Positions 35,538 through 46,064 of a stretch of 64,000 nt of DNA are shown piece after piece. Each line of letters opens with the position of its first letter. The first letter of the stretch is position 1. The notes below the pieces were generated by a model. The model did no database searches. It was not told where the DNA came from and worked only from the letters and a program-made list of their open reading frames with translations. Source of the stretch: Pseudomonas sp. CFII64 (GTDB taxonomy: Bacteria; Pseudomonadota; Gammaproteobacteria; Pseudomonadales; Pseudomonadaceae); assembly GCF_000416235.1 (NCBI RefSeq), contig NZ_ATLO01000035.1, forward strand, positions 186,001 to 250,000, in the 5' to 3' direction. The translations under genes were made by a program, and so were the position numbers.

Positions 35538-36170
35538 TCAGGCCTGAATGCTCAAGCCATACTCGGCACTGGCATCCTGCAGCCACATCCACCAGTAATC
35601 GGCGAAGCTGCGGCGGATCAGCAATTCCCAGGTTTCCTCGCCGGTGCGGCGGATGACCAGTTGCGATTTGGCGAACACGGTGCCGACGGCTTTACCCACC
35701 GGGAAGTTGTCCGGGTGCACGTCGTAGCTGGTGGACTTCATCAGCACTTCGCGGACTTTCGAGCCGGTCAGTTCAAGGATCGACTGGCCGCCGCTGACGT
35801 TGACGATAGCGATGTGCAGACCGGTCAGCGCTGCGCGCAGCTTCTGCTCAGCCTCGAATTCTTCACCGCTGGGCACGATCAGCAGCCATTCGTCCGGGCC
35901 GAGCCATTGCAGCGAGCTTTCGTCGTTAATGGCGACGGTCAAGGCCTTGGGCAGTTCCATGCCGGTGGCGGTCGCCATGCCCGCGGCGAACGCCGGGTCA
36001 TGTGCATCGCCACGAATCGTCAGGTGGCCGAGCAGTTTCTTCTCGCGCAGGAGCACGCCAGGGTTGGCGCGGCCTTTACCGACCAGCTTGTTGAGGTCGG
36101 CATGAAACAACGGTGACTCGGCTTTTTCGCCGGTCGTTGGCCGCTGCTGGTAAACGTTGGCTGTGGTCAT
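35538..36170 (-). CDS. soxG: SoxG, sarcosine oxidase gamma subunit
   Basis: 210 residues, matching the gamma chain of heterotetrameric sarcosine oxidase: VLLREKKLLGHLTIRGDAHD, WLGPDEWLLIVPSGEEFEAE and VNVSGGQSILELTGSKVREV, a GcvT-like fold. It stabilises the complex and contacts the folate-binding part of the alpha chain. It lies downstream of soxA with a REP between. Confidence 0.93.
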   Translation of the reverse strand: MTTANVYQQRPTTGEKAESPLFHADLNKLVGKGRANPGVLLREKKLLGHLTIRGDAHDPAFAAGMATATGMELPKALTVAINDESSLQWLGPDEWLLIVPSGEEFEAEQKLRAALTGLHIAIVNVSGGQSILELTGSKVREVLMKSTSYDVHPDNFPVGKAVGTVFAKSQLVIRRTGEETWELLIRRSFADYWWMWLQDASAEYGLSIQA

Positions 36171-36236
36171 AGAGCACCTGTTCCTGAATTCTGTTGTCTC
36201 ATTGGGCGTAACTTCGGCGGTCTCGCTGTCTCGCTG

Positions 36237-36298
36237 TCTCGCGGCTGAAGCCGCTCCTACGGAATCCGTTCGCCGTAGGAGCGGCTTTAGCCGCGAGA
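36237..36298. repeat. REP pair between soxA and soxG
   Basis: TCTCGCGGCTGAAGCCGCTC and its inverted partner GAGCGGCTTTAGCCGCGAGA (one mismatch) around about 20 bases. In-operon hairpin. Confidence 0.9.
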
Positions 36299-36308
36299 GG
36301 AGATGCAG

Positions 36309-39300
36309 TCACTCCACGTTCTGCTGCTCACCCTTCGGATCGAAGAACACCGAAGATACGATTTCGGCTTCGATGAAGCTGCCATCGGCCAACGGTGCGA
36401 ACACGCGTTCGCCCATGCGCTTGAGGCCGCCTTTGACCACACCCATGGCGAACGAGTAACCCAGCGAGGACACCGCGTAGCTTGATGTCACGTGACCAAC
36501 CATCTTCATCGGGATCGCTTGCTTGGTGTCGAACACCAACTGCGCGCCTTCGGGCAGCCACTTGGCCGGATCAACCGGTTTGAGGCCCACCAGTTGCTTG
36601 CGCTCTTCACGCACGCAATCTTCGCGGTTCATGCCACGCCAGCCGATCCACGAGAACGGCTTGGTGCGACCGACACACCAGCCCATGTTCAGGTCGTCCG
36701 GGGTCATCGAGCCGTCAGTGTCCTGACCGACGATGATGAACCCCTTCTCGGCGCGCAGCACGTGCATGGTTTCGGTGCCGTACGGCGTCAGGTTGTACTT
36801 CTTGCCGGCTTCGACGATTTTTTCCAGCACACCCATGGCGTAGTCGGCCTGGACGTTGACTTCGTACGACAGCTCGCCGGTAAACGAGATGCGGAACACC
36901 CGCGCCGGAACGCCGCCCACCAGGCCTTCTTTCCAGGTCATGAACGGGAATGCTTCACGGCCCAGATCGATGTCGGTCACTTCGCTGAGCAGCTTGCGGC
37001 TGTTCGGCCCGGACAAGGTCATGGTCGCCCAATGGTCGGTCACGGAAGTGAAGTACACCTTCAGGTCAGGCCATTCGGTCTGTTGATAGATTTCCAGCCA
37101 TTGCAGCACGCGTGCCGCGCCGCCAGTGGTGGTGGTCATGATGAAATGGTTATCGGCGACACAGGCGGTTACGCCGTCGTCGAAGACCATGCCGTCTTCT
37201 TTGCACATCAGGCCGTAACGCGCCTTGCCCACGTCGAGCTTGGTCCAGGCGTTGCTGTAGATGCGGTTGAGAAACTCGCGGGCATCCGGGCCTTGAATGT
37301 CGATCTTGCCGAGGGTCGAGGCATCCAGCAGGCCGACGCTGTCGCGCACGGCTTTGCATTCGCGGCCAACGGCGGCATGGATGTCTTCACCTTTTTTCGG
37401 GAAGTACCAAGGGCGTTTCCACTGGCCGACATCTTCAAACTCGGCGCCGTTCCTGACGTGCCAGGCGTGCAGCGCGGTGAAGCGTACCGGCTCGAAAATG
37501 TGCCCGCAGTGACGACCGGCCACAGCGCCGAAAGTCACCGGCGTGTAGTTCGGGCGGAACATGGTGGTGCCCATTTCGGGAATGGTCACGTTCAGCGAAC
37601 GAGCCGCGATGGCCAGACCGTTGACGTTGCCCAGCTTGCCCTGATCGGTGCCGAAGCCCAGCGCAGTGTAGCGTTTGACGTGCTCGACCGACTCGAAACC
37701 TTCGCGGGTCGCCAGCTCGATACCGGCAGCGGTGACGTCGTTCTGCAGGTCGACGAATTGCTTCGGCGCGCGGGTAGTGGATTTGTCGTGCGGGACCTGG
37801 AACAGCGCCAGAGTCGGCTCTTCAGCGCGGCTCAAGGCTTTTGGCAGTACGCCTTCGACGGCTTTGAAACCGGCTTCGCTGGCGGCGCGTACGCCCCCTT
37901 CGAAACCATCGGCCAGCGCGTCGCCGAGGGCGTAAACCCCATTCACGCCGCCAACGCAGACGCGTTTCTGTGGTGCTTCACCCGGTACGAAACCGAGGAT
38001 GTCTTCACGCCAGACCGGTTTGCCGCCCAAGTGGGAAGCGAGGTGGACGATAGGGCTGTAGCCGCCGGAACTGCCGATCAAATCGCAATCGAGCCATTCA
38101 CCAGGGCTGGTGACGCGATGAGCTTTGACGTCGATGGCGGCAATCCGTGCCGCAGTCACGTGTTTGCTGCCCCGTGCTTCAATCACGGCGCTGCCGGTCA
38201 GGATGCGAATGCCCTTGGCGCGCGCTTCTTCAACCAGCGCGCCGCGTGGGTTGTGCCGTGCATCGGCAATCGCCACCACTTGCAGGCTGGCGTCGAGCCA
38301 ATCCAGAGCGACGCGATACGCGTGATCGTTGTTGGTCGACAGCACCAGTTTCTTGCCTGGCGCCACGCCATAACGGCGTACGTAGGTGGAAATTGCGCCC
38401 GCCAGCATGTTGCCCGGCACGTCGTTGTTGCCGTAGACCAGTGGACGCTCGTGAGTGCCTGCTGCCAGCACGACACGTTTGGCCCGCACGCGGTGCATGC
38501 GCTGACGCACCTGACCGATGGGCGCGCGGTCGCCGAGGTGATCGGTGAGGCGTTCGTGAATGGTCAGGAAGTTATGGTCGTGGTAGCCGTTGACCGTGGC
38601 GCGTGGCAGCAGCACCACGTTCTTCAGGCCTTTGAGCTCAGCGATAACCGTCGCGACCCATTCAGCGGCAGGCTTGCCGTCGAGGCTTTCGCGGGAGTCG
38701 AGCAGGCTGCCGCCGAACTCTTCCTGTTCATCGGCCAGAATCACCCGTGCGCCGCTGCGTGCAGCGGCCAGTGCCGCAGCCAGACCCGCAGGGCCAGCGC
38801 CAACAATCAGCACGTCGCAATGATGGTTCATGGCGTCGTAGGTGTCCGGATCGTTTTCAGTCGGCGAACGACCGAGACCGGCGGCTTTACGAATGTACTT
38901 CTCGTAAGTCATCCAGAACGATTGCGGATACATGAAGGTTTTGTAGTAGAAGCCCGGCGGCATCAGCTTGCCGCCGACCTTGCCGAGAATGCCCATCACG
39001 TCATTGTTGACGCTGGGCCAGCCGTTGGTGCTGGTGGCTACGAGACCGGAATACAGCGCCTGTTGCGTGGCGCGCACGTTGGGGATCTGCGTGGCTTCGG
39101 TCGCGCCGATTTGCAGCACTGCGTTCGGCTCTTCGGAACCGGCAGCAAAAATACCGCGCGGACGCGAGTACTTAAAGCTGCGGCCGATCACGTCAACGCC
39201 GTTGGCCAGCAATGCAGCGGCCAGGGTGTCGCCGTCGAAGCCTTGGTAGGTCTGGCCGTTGAAGGTGAAATTCAGCACCTTGCTGCGGTCGATGCGGCCG

Positions 39301-39329
39301 CCGTTAGGCAGTCGGTTAGTCTGGCTCAT
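36309..39329 (-). CDS. soxA: SoxA, sarcosine oxidase alpha subunit
   Basis: 1006 residues. The N-terminal half carries a 2Fe-2S-ferredoxin-like start (FTFNGQTYQGFDGDTLAAAL) and an NAD(P)-binding Rossmann (VLIVGAGPAGLAAALAAARS). The C-terminal 400 residues are aminomethyltransferase-like and bind THF (RYGLMCKEDGMVFDDGV, then GTETMHVLRAEKGFIIVGQD). The enzyme oxidises sarcosine to glycine and 5,10-methylene-THF or formaldehyde. It overlaps soxD by 4 bases. Confidence 0.95.
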   Translation of the reverse strand: MSQTNRLPNGGRIDRSKVLNFTFNGQTYQGFDGDTLAAALLANGVDVIGRSFKYSRPRGIFAAGSEEPNAVLQIGATEATQIPNVRATQQALYSGLVATSTNGWPSVNNDVMGILGKVGGKLMPPGFYYKTFMYPQSFWMTYEKYIRKAAGLGRSPTENDPDTYDAMNHHCDVLIVGAGPAGLAAALAAARSGARVILADEQEEFGGSLLDSRESLDGKPAAEWVATVIAELKGLKNVVLLPRATVNGYHDHNFLTIHERLTDHLGDRAPIGQVRQRMHRVRAKRVVLAAGTHERPLVYGNNDVPGNMLAGAISTYVRRYGVAPGKKLVLSTNNDHAYRVALDWLDASLQVVAIADARHNPRGALVEEARAKGIRILTGSAVIEARGSKHVTAARIAAIDVKAHRVTSPGEWLDCDLIGSSGGYSPIVHLASHLGGKPVWREDILGFVPGEAPQKRVCVGGVNGVYALGDALADGFEGGVRAASEAGFKAVEGVLPKALSRAEEPTLALFQVPHDKSTTRAPKQFVDLQNDVTAAGIELATREGFESVEHVKRYTALGFGTDQGKLGNVNGLAIAARSLNVTIPEMGTTMFRPNYTPVTFGAVAGRHCGHIFEPVRFTALHAWHVRNGAEFEDVGQWKRPWYFPKKGEDIHAAVGRECKAVRDSVGLLDASTLGKIDIQGPDAREFLNRIYSNAWTKLDVGKARYGLMCKEDGMVFDDGVTACVADNHFIMTTTTGGAARVLQWLEIYQQTEWPDLKVYFTSVTDHWATMTLSGPNSRKLLSEVTDIDLGREAFPFMTWKEGLVGGVPARVFRISFTGELSYEVNVQADYAMGVLEKIVEAGKKYNLTPYGTETMHVLRAEKGFIIVGQDTDGSMTPDDLNMGWCVGRTKPFSWIGWRGMNREDCVREERKQLVGLKPVDPAKWLPEGAQLVFDTKQAIPMKMVGHVTSSYAVSSLGYSFAMGVVKGGLKRMGERVFAPLADGSFIEAEIVSSVFFDPKGEQQNVE

Positions 39330-39646
39330 ACCTTGTCTCCCTCGCCGCTGGCTGCCGTAAACGCCTTGTTAGTGAACTGCGGCTTGGCGCCAATCGGGTA
39401 GGTTTCGAGAATTTCGTAAGTCACGGTGTCGCGGGTGGCGTTGAAGTACTGGCGGCAACCGGCGGCGTGAATCCACAGTTCGTGATGCAGTCCGCGCGGG
39501 TTATCGCGGAAGAACATGTAGTCGCCCCATTGCTCGTCGGTGCAGGCGCCCGGATCCAGCGGACGCGGAATGTGCGCCTGACCGGATGCGTGGAATTCCT
39601 CTTCGGAGCGCAGCTCGCCACAGTGGGGACAGAAGATGTGCAGCAT
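39326..39646 (-). CDS. soxD: SoxD, sarcosine oxidase delta subunit
   Basis: 106 residues. It has N-terminal zinc-binding pairs (FCPHCGELR) and the delta-chain pattern DYMFFRDNPRGLHHELWIHA, then GCRQYFNATRDTV. It binds zinc and braces the alpha-beta interface. The stop overlaps the soxA start (4 bases), so the two are translationally coupled. Confidence 0.95.
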   Translation of the reverse strand: MLHIFCPHCGELRSEEEFHASGQAHIPRPLDPGACTDEQWGDYMFFRDNPRGLHHELWIHAAGCRQYFNATRDTVTYEILETYPIGAKPQFTNKAFTAASGEGDKV

Positions 39647-39660
39647 AGGTATTTCTCCTG

Positions 39661-40911
39661 TTAGTGGGCGACCGCGGCTGCGCCGTGTTCGTCAATAAGA
39701 GCGCCGTTGTGGAAACGGTCGATGGAAAAAGGTTTGGCCAACGGATGCATTTCACCCTTGGCAAGGCTGGCGGCAAACACGTTGCCCGAGCCCGGCGTGG
39801 CCTTGAAGCCACCGGTGCCCCAACCGCAGTTGAAGAACATGTTCGGCACCGGCGTCTTGGAGATGATCGGGCAGGCGTCCGGCGTGGTGTCGACGATGCC
39901 GCCCCACTGCCGGTTCATGCGCACGCGGGACAGCACCGGGAACATCTCGACGATGGCCTGAACGGTGTGTTCGATCACCGGGTACGAACCGCGCTGGCCG
40001 TAGCCGTTGTAGCCGTCGATACCGGCGCCGATCACCAGGTCGCCCTTGTCGGACTGGCTGATGTAGCCGTGTACGGCGTTGGACATGATCACGCTGTCGA
40101 TAATCGGTTTGATCGGCTCGGACACCAGCGCTTGCAGCGGGTGGGATTCGATCGGCAGACGGAAGCCCGCCAGTTTCGCCATGTGCCCGGAGTTACCGGC
40201 CGTGACCACGCCGACGCGCTTGGCGCCGATGAAGCCTTTATTGGTTTCCACGCCGACACACACGCCGTTTTCCTTGCGGAAGCCGATCACTTCGGTCTGC
40301 TGGATCAAGTCCACGCCCAAGGCATCGGCAGCGCGGGCAAAGCCCCAGGCCACGGCGTCGTGACGGGCTACGCCGCCGCGCCGCTGCACGGTTGCGCCGA
40401 TGATCGGGTAGCGAGTGTTTTTCGAGCAGTCCAGGTACGGGATTTCGTCCGCGACCTGTTTGCCGTTGAGCAATTCGCCGTCCACGCCATTGAGCCGGTT
40501 GGCGCTGACCCGACGCTCGGAATCACGCATGTCCTGCAAGGTGTGGCACAGGTTGTAAACGCCGCGCTGGGAGAACATCACGTTGTAGTTCAGGTCCTGG
40601 GACAGGCCTTCCCACAGTTTCATCGCGTGTTCGTACAGGTGCGCCGATTCATCCCACAGATAGTTGGAACGCACGATGGTGGTGTTGCGCGCCGTGTTAC
40701 CGCCGCCCAGCCAGCCTTTCTCGACCACGGCCACGTTGGTGATGCCGTGGACTTTAGCCAGGTAGTAAGCCGTGGCCAGACCGTGCCCGCCGCCACCGAC
40801 GATAACCACGTCGTAGACTTTTTTCGGGGTCGGCGTGCGCCACATGCGCTGCCAGTTTTCATGATGGCTGAGGGAGTGCTTGAAAAGGCCGAAGCCTGAG
40901 TAATGCTGCAT
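39661..40911 (-). CDS. soxB: SoxB, sarcosine oxidase beta subunit
   Basis: 416 residues. The N-terminal FAD Rossmann is DVVIVGGGGHGLATAYYLAK, then VAVVEKGWLGGGNTARNTT. The covalent-FMN His region and the C-terminal FNCGWGTGGFKATPGSGNVF follow, typical of the amine-oxidising flavoprotein beta chain. It holds the sarcosine-oxidising site. First of the four subunits, 17 bases after glyA. Confidence 0.95.
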   Translation of the reverse strand: MQHYSGFGLFKHSLSHHENWQRMWRTPTPKKVYDVVIVGGGGHGLATAYYLAKVHGITNVAVVEKGWLGGGNTARNTTIVRSNYLWDESAHLYEHAMKLWEGLSQDLNYNVMFSQRGVYNLCHTLQDMRDSERRVSANRLNGVDGELLNGKQVADEIPYLDCSKNTRYPIIGATVQRRGGVARHDAVAWGFARAADALGVDLIQQTEVIGFRKENGVCVGVETNKGFIGAKRVGVVTAGNSGHMAKLAGFRLPIESHPLQALVSEPIKPIIDSVIMSNAVHGYISQSDKGDLVIGAGIDGYNGYGQRGSYPVIEHTVQAIVEMFPVLSRVRMNRQWGGIVDTTPDACPIISKTPVPNMFFNCGWGTGGFKATPGSGNVFAASLAKGEMHPLAKPFSIDRFHNGALIDEHGAAAVAH

Positions 40912-40928
40912 GAGTGGCTACTCCTGAC

Positions 40929-42182
<1,254 letters not shown>

Positions 42183-42354
42183 CGCGGTTCTCCCAGCGGC
42201 GGCGTGGCGCCTGTCTTGTAAGGGTAGGGCCGCAGTCGGAAGACAGTGCCCTTTGATGCGATGGTAGGGCCGGACCAAAGACGCCAAATGCCTACGGACG
42301 CCACGCAAAGGTGCGTTTACGACATGGCTTGGCGGGGAGGGATAAATAGAGCTT

Positions 42355-42407
42355 GCAGGACCGGCTTCAGCCGGGAGCGCGCCCTCGCGGCTAAAGCCGC
42401 TCCTACG
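42355..42407. repeat. REP palindrome, hybrid arms
   Basis: CAGGACCGGCTTCAGCCGGG on the left faces CTCGCGGCTAAAGCCGCTCC on the right. The two arms come from two different REP subtypes, so this copy looks recombined. Confidence 0.75.
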
Positions 42408-42427
42408 GAAATCGCATTCGCTCAGGC

Positions 42428-42460
42428 AAAAAAAATCCCCCGTGATAATCGGAGGATTTT
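42428..42460 (-). terminator. rho-independent terminator of alaC
   Basis: Read on the minus strand: AAAATCCTCCG - ATTATCA - CGGGGGATTTT, an 11-bp stem with one T-G pair, followed by T8. It lies 19 bases after the alaC stop. Confidence 0.85.
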
Positions 42461-42478
42461 GCTCACGTCTTGTCGCTA

Positions 42479-43696
42479 TCAGGCAGATTTACCCGGCAAC
42501 TGCCCATCGGCCCGGAACATCCCGCGAATACCGCGCACGGCCTGGCGGATGCGGTCCTGATTTTCGATCAGGGCGAAACGCACGTGATCGTCGCCGTACT
42601 CACCAAAACCGACACCCGGCGACACGCAGACCTTGGCCTCGGCCAGCAGCTTCTTGGCGAATTCCAGTGAACCCAGGTGCGCATACGCCGGAGGAATCTT
42701 GGCCCAGACATACATTGACGCTTTCGGGTTTTCCACCATCCAGCCCAGTTCGTGCAGGCCTTTGACCAACACGTTACGGCGCTGACGGTATTGCTCGGCG
42801 ATATCCAGCACGCATTGCTGATCGCCTTCCAGCGCAGCAATCGCCGCCACTTGCAGCGGGGTGAAGGTGCCGTAGTCGTGATAGCTCTTGATTCGCGCCA
42901 GGGCGTTGACCAGTTCCGGGTTGCCGACCATGAAACCGATGCGCCAGCCGGCCATGTTGTAGCTCTTGGACAGGGTGAAAAACTCCACCGCGATGTCCTT
43001 GGCGCCGGGCACTTGCATGATCGACGGGGCTTTCCAGCCGTCATATACGATGTCGGCGTAAGCCAGATCGTGAACCACCAAGACGTCGTACTGCTTGGCC
43101 AGCGCCACCACGCGTTCGAAGAAATCCAGCTCCACACATTGCGCGGTGGGGTTGGACGGGAAGCCGAGGATCATCATTTTCGGCTTGGGGATCGAACCGC
43201 GAATGGCTTTTTCCAGCTCGGCAAAAAAGTCCACGCCCGGAATCAGCGGCACCGAACGCACTTGGGCGCCAGCAATCACCGCGCCGTAGATATGAATCGG
43301 ATAGCTCGGATTCGGCACCAGCACCGTGTCGCCCTGATCCAGGGTCGCCAGCATCAAATGCGCCAGGCCCTCTTTCGAGCCGATGGTGACGATGGCTTCG
43401 TCTTCCGGGTCGATATCGACGTCGTAGCGTTTTTTGTACCAGTTGGAAATCGCCCGACGCAGACGCGGAATGCCACGCGAAGTCGAGTAGCCGTGAGTGT
43501 CTTCACGTTGGGCAACGGTGACCAGTTTTTCGACGATGTGCGGTGGGGTCGGCCCGTCGGGGTTGCCCATGCTCAAGTCGATGATGTCTTCACCACGACG
43601 GCGAGCGGCCATTTTCAGCTCGGCGGTGATGTTGAATACGTACGGGGGGAGTCGATCGATGCGCGCAAAACGGCGCGGCGAAGGTAAGTCTGCCAT
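42479..43696 (-). CDS. alaC: AlaC, alanine (glutamate-pyruvate) aminotransferase
   Basis: 405 residues, class I/II aminotransferase. PLP lysine is in FFTLSKSYNMAGWRIGFM; other hallmarks are SMGNPDGPTPPHIVEKL, GFPSNPTAQCVE and HDLAYADIVYDGW. It matches AlaC, which makes alanine from pyruvate and glutamate. Start MADLPSP at 43696 has AGAGG about 7 bases upstream; the frame extends to 43750. It has its own terminator at 42428-42460. Confidence 0.93.
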   Translation of the reverse strand: MADLPSPRRFARIDRLPPYVFNITAELKMAARRRGEDIIDLSMGNPDGPTPPHIVEKLVTVAQREDTHGYSTSRGIPRLRRAISNWYKKRYDVDIDPEDEAIVTIGSKEGLAHLMLATLDQGDTVLVPNPSYPIHIYGAVIAGAQVRSVPLIPGVDFFAELEKAIRGSIPKPKMMILGFPSNPTAQCVELDFFERVVALAKQYDVLVVHDLAYADIVYDGWKAPSIMQVPGAKDIAVEFFTLSKSYNMAGWRIGFMVGNPELVNALARIKSYHDYGTFTPLQVAAIAALEGDQQCVLDIAEQYRQRRNVLVKGLHELGWMVENPKASMYVWAKIPPAYAHLGSLEFAKKLLAEAKVCVSPGVGFGEYGDDHVRFALIENQDRIRQAVRGIRGMFRADGQLPGKSA

Positions 43697-43840
43697 GGAG
43701 GCCTCTGAAGACGTAAGCGCCCGGAACCGTCCGAGCGACGTTGGCCACATGCGGTGGCCTGTGCGGAAGATAAAGGCGCTGATGGCGTTTTGTCTACAAA
43801 ATTTCTATACCCGCGGAGGCGCCAGGTTCGACGCGAGACC

Positions 43841-43927
43841 GTAGGAGCGGCTTCAGCCGCGAGCAGCATTCGCCGTCGAATTGTGAGCGGGTGCCAATGA
43901 CGCCCTCCCGGCTGAAGCCGGTTCTAC
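43841..43927. repeat. REPIN, mixed arms
   Basis: GTAGGAGCGGCTTCAGCCGC on the left and CCGGCTGAAGCCGGTTCTAC on the right, inverted, with a 47-base spacer. The arms differ in subtype. Confidence 0.85.
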
Positions 43928-43942
43928 GGGATGTATTCGACT

Positions 43943-44689
43943 TCAAAGGGTATCCAGCACCTCCCTCAACCCCAACAACAGCAGAAAATGCAGCGGATAA
44001 ATCCCGTAGGCCCAGCGACGCATGGGTTTGACCGCAAATTGCAGGCGCCGACGCAGCAACACCAGGCCCAACAACGGCGCGATCAGGCACGCAATCAGCG
44101 ACCCGATGGAAATCGGATCGCCCCACGCTGCGCCCGCGAACATCTGCGGCCAGGCATTGCCCGCCAGGCAGATCGCGCCAGGCAGTGCCGCAAACCATAG
44201 CGGCCGGCGCAGCACCAGGAGAAAACTCGCCGGCAGCAGTACGCCGAAAAAGCCGAACATCAGTTGCTTCTGCAAAACAGCTGCAATCAGCAGCGCGCCA
44301 ATCGCCAGCACCCGGGTGATCGGCAGCGGGTGTCGCCAACCCTGGGCGACCAGCAAACCGAGTATCAACGTCGGCAGCACATTCAGCGTGTCGGCGTCGT
44401 GCATGAACAACCGATAGGGAATTTCGGAAAGTCCGGCGAACAGCAGCAGCCAGCCCAGATAACGCCACTGCACTTTCGGATCGGGGAACAGCGCGGTCCT
44501 GCGCCCCAGATTCACGGCAATCGCCAGGCAAAACCACGGAAAAGCGAAGCGCCCCGGCACATACAGGAAATTCACCGACCAACCGACGTAGCGCAGGTGA
44601 TCGAGCACCATGCTCAACATCGCCAGCCACTTGAGCAGGTCCAGCGCCTTGTCGCGTCCAGGCAGGTAAGGCGGGTTCGACAGATCCAT
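43943..44689 (-). CDS. TraX-like inner-membrane protein
   Basis: 248 residues, eight or so hydrophobic helices. It matches the TraX family: ALDLLKWLAMLSMVLDHLRY at the N-terminus, then NFLYVPGRFAFPWFCLAIAV and SEIPYRLFMHDADTLNVLPT. F-plasmid TraX acetylates pilin, but chromosomal relatives stand alone and their substrate is not known. No conjugation genes are nearby, so it is a TraX-fold acyltransferase of unknown target. Confidence 0.9.
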   Translation of the reverse strand: MDLSNPPYLPGRDKALDLLKWLAMLSMVLDHLRYVGWSVNFLYVPGRFAFPWFCLAIAVNLGRRTALFPDPKVQWRYLGWLLLFAGLSEIPYRLFMHDADTLNVLPTLILGLLVAQGWRHPLPITRVLAIGALLIAAVLQKQLMFGFFGVLLPASFLLVLRRPLWFAALPGAICLAGNAWPQMFAGAAWGDPISIGSLIACLIAPLLGLVLLRRRLQFAVKPMRRWAYGIYPLHFLLLLGLREVLDTL

Positions 44690-44721
44690 AGCGCTCCTGT
44701 TTGGTTAAATTTTTCAAGCCC

Positions 44722-44809
44722 GTTGGAGCGAGGCTTGCCCGCGAATCAGTCGCCGCGGTGGGACAGGTATATCTCGTCATAGTTATTCGCGGGCAAGCCT
44801 CGCTCCAAC
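44722..44809. repeat. second repeat family: GTTGGAGCGAGGCTTGCCCGCGAA pair
   Basis: GTTGGAGCGAGGCTTGCCCG faces CGGGCAAGCCTCGCTCCAAC, exact inverted copies, 48 bases apart. Same family as 25324-25410. Confidence 0.9.
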
Positions 44810-44872
44810 CGGTTTTGAATCCTCGCGATCTTCGCTACAGTGCGCACCATAATCAATGACAAGGAACCGGCC

Positions 44873-45913
44873 ATGACCGATAAAAGCCAGCAGTTTGCCA
44901 GTGACAACTATTCGGGCATCTGTCCCGAGGCATGGGCTGCCATGGAACAGGCCAACCATGGCCACCAGCGCGCGTATGGCGATGACCAATGGACCGCCCG
45001 CGCTTCCGATGATTTCCGCAAACTGTTCGAAACCGACTGTGAAGTGTTTTTTGCGTTCAACGGCACGGCGGCCAATTCCCTGGCGCTGTCATCGTTGTGC
45101 CAGAGCTATCACAGCGTCATCTGTTCGGAAACCGCCCACGTCGAGACTGACGAATGCGGCGCGCCGGAGTTTTTCTCCAACGGCTCCAAGCTGCTCACCG
45201 CGCGCAGCGAAAACGGCAAGCTGACGCCGGAATCGATCCGCGAAGTCGCCCTCAAGCGTCAGGATATTCACTACCCCAAGCCTCGCGTCGTGACCCTGAC
45301 CCAGGCCACCGAAGTCGGCAGTGTCTATCAGCCTGAAGAACTCAAGGCGATCAGCGCGACCTGCAAAGAGCTGAACCTGAACCTGCACATGGACGGCGCG
45401 CGTTTTTCCAACGCCTGCGCCTTTCTGGACTGCTCGCCAGCCGAACTGACCTGGAAATCCGGGATCGACGTGCTGTGCTTTGGCGGCACCAAGAACGGCA
45501 TGGCGGTGGGCGAGGCGATTCTGTTCTTCAACCATGACCTGGCCGAAGACTTCGACTACCGCTGCAAACAGGCGGGGCAACTGGCGTCGAAAATGCGCTT
45601 CCTGTCCGCGCCCTGGGTCGGCTTGCTGGAAAACGACGCCTGGCTCAAGCACGCACGGCACGCCAACCACTGCGCGCAGTTGCTGGCTGAGCTGGTCAAG
45701 GATATTCCTGGCGTGGAGCTGATGTTCCCGGTGCAGGCCAACGGCGTGTTCCTGCAATTGTCGGAACCGGCCATCGCAGCGCTCACCGCCAAGGGCTGGC
45801 GCTTCTACACCTTCATCGGCAATGGCGGCGCACGTTTCATGTGCTCCTGGGACACCGAAGAAGACCGCGTGCGCGAGTTGGCGGCGGATATTCGGTTGGT
45901 GATGGGGGCGTAG
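44873..45913 (+). CDS. ltaE: LtaE, low-specificity L-threonine aldolase
   Basis: 346 residues. The PLP lysine sits in CFGGTKNGMAVGEAILFF; other motifs are FASDNYSGICPEAWAAMEQA, LHMDGARFSNACAFL and FNGTAANSLALSSL. It splits threonine or allo-threonine to glycine and acetaldehyde. Its neighbours feed glycine metabolism (PA5413-like position near gbcB and glyA). AAGGA is 8 bases before the ATG at 44873; the upstream ATG at 44840 is not favoured. Confidence 0.92.
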   Translation: MTDKSQQFASDNYSGICPEAWAAMEQANHGHQRAYGDDQWTARASDDFRKLFETDCEVFFAFNGTAANSLALSSLCQSYHSVICSETAHVETDECGAPEFFSNGSKLLTARSENGKLTPESIREVALKRQDIHYPKPRVVTLTQATEVGSVYQPEELKAISATCKELNLNLHMDGARFSNACAFLDCSPAELTWKSGIDVLCFGGTKNGMAVGEAILFFNHDLAEDFDYRCKQAGQLASKMRFLSAPWVGLLENDAWLKHARHANHCAQLLAELVKDIPGVELMFPVQANGVFLQLSEPAIAALTAKGWRFYTFIGNGGARFMCSWDTEEDRVRELAADIRLVMGA

Positions 45914-45944
45914 GGGGCACGATTCCTACGATATAAGGCTATTT

Positions 45945-46032
45945 GTAGGACCGGATTTATCCGGGAGGGGGGGCGGTAGATTCACTCTGGATCTACCGCC
46001 TTAAATTGCCTCCCGGCTGAAGCCGGTCCTAC
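45945..46032. repeat. REPIN with an extra inner hairpin
   Basis: GTAGGACCGGATTTATCCGG and CCGGCTGAAGCCGGTCCTAC are the outer arms. Inside is a separate perfect 10-bp stem GGCGGTAGAT...ATCTACCGCC (45972-46000) that other copies lack. A further half unit (CTGGCTGAAGCCGGTCCAAC) follows at 46043-46062. Confidence 0.8.
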
Positions 46033-46064
46033 GGCGTGGGTCCTGGCTGAAGCCGGTCCAACCG

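Noticed and set aside
36492..39401. 969-codon open frame on the plus strand opposite soxA
   Set aside because: It mirrors the soxA codon pattern in a GC-rich genome; the translation has no domain and no ribosome site, while soxA is a full-length known enzyme.
39664..40899. 411-codon plus-strand frame opposite soxB
   Set aside because: Antisense shadow of a clear sarcosine oxidase subunit.
43943..44689. Conjugation locus because of TraX
   Set aside because: No other tra genes nearby; chromosomal TraX-like proteins are common and stand alone.
45914..46064. 6S RNA next to zapA
   Set aside because: The stretch is REP sequence; no conserved long hairpin with a central bubble was seen.
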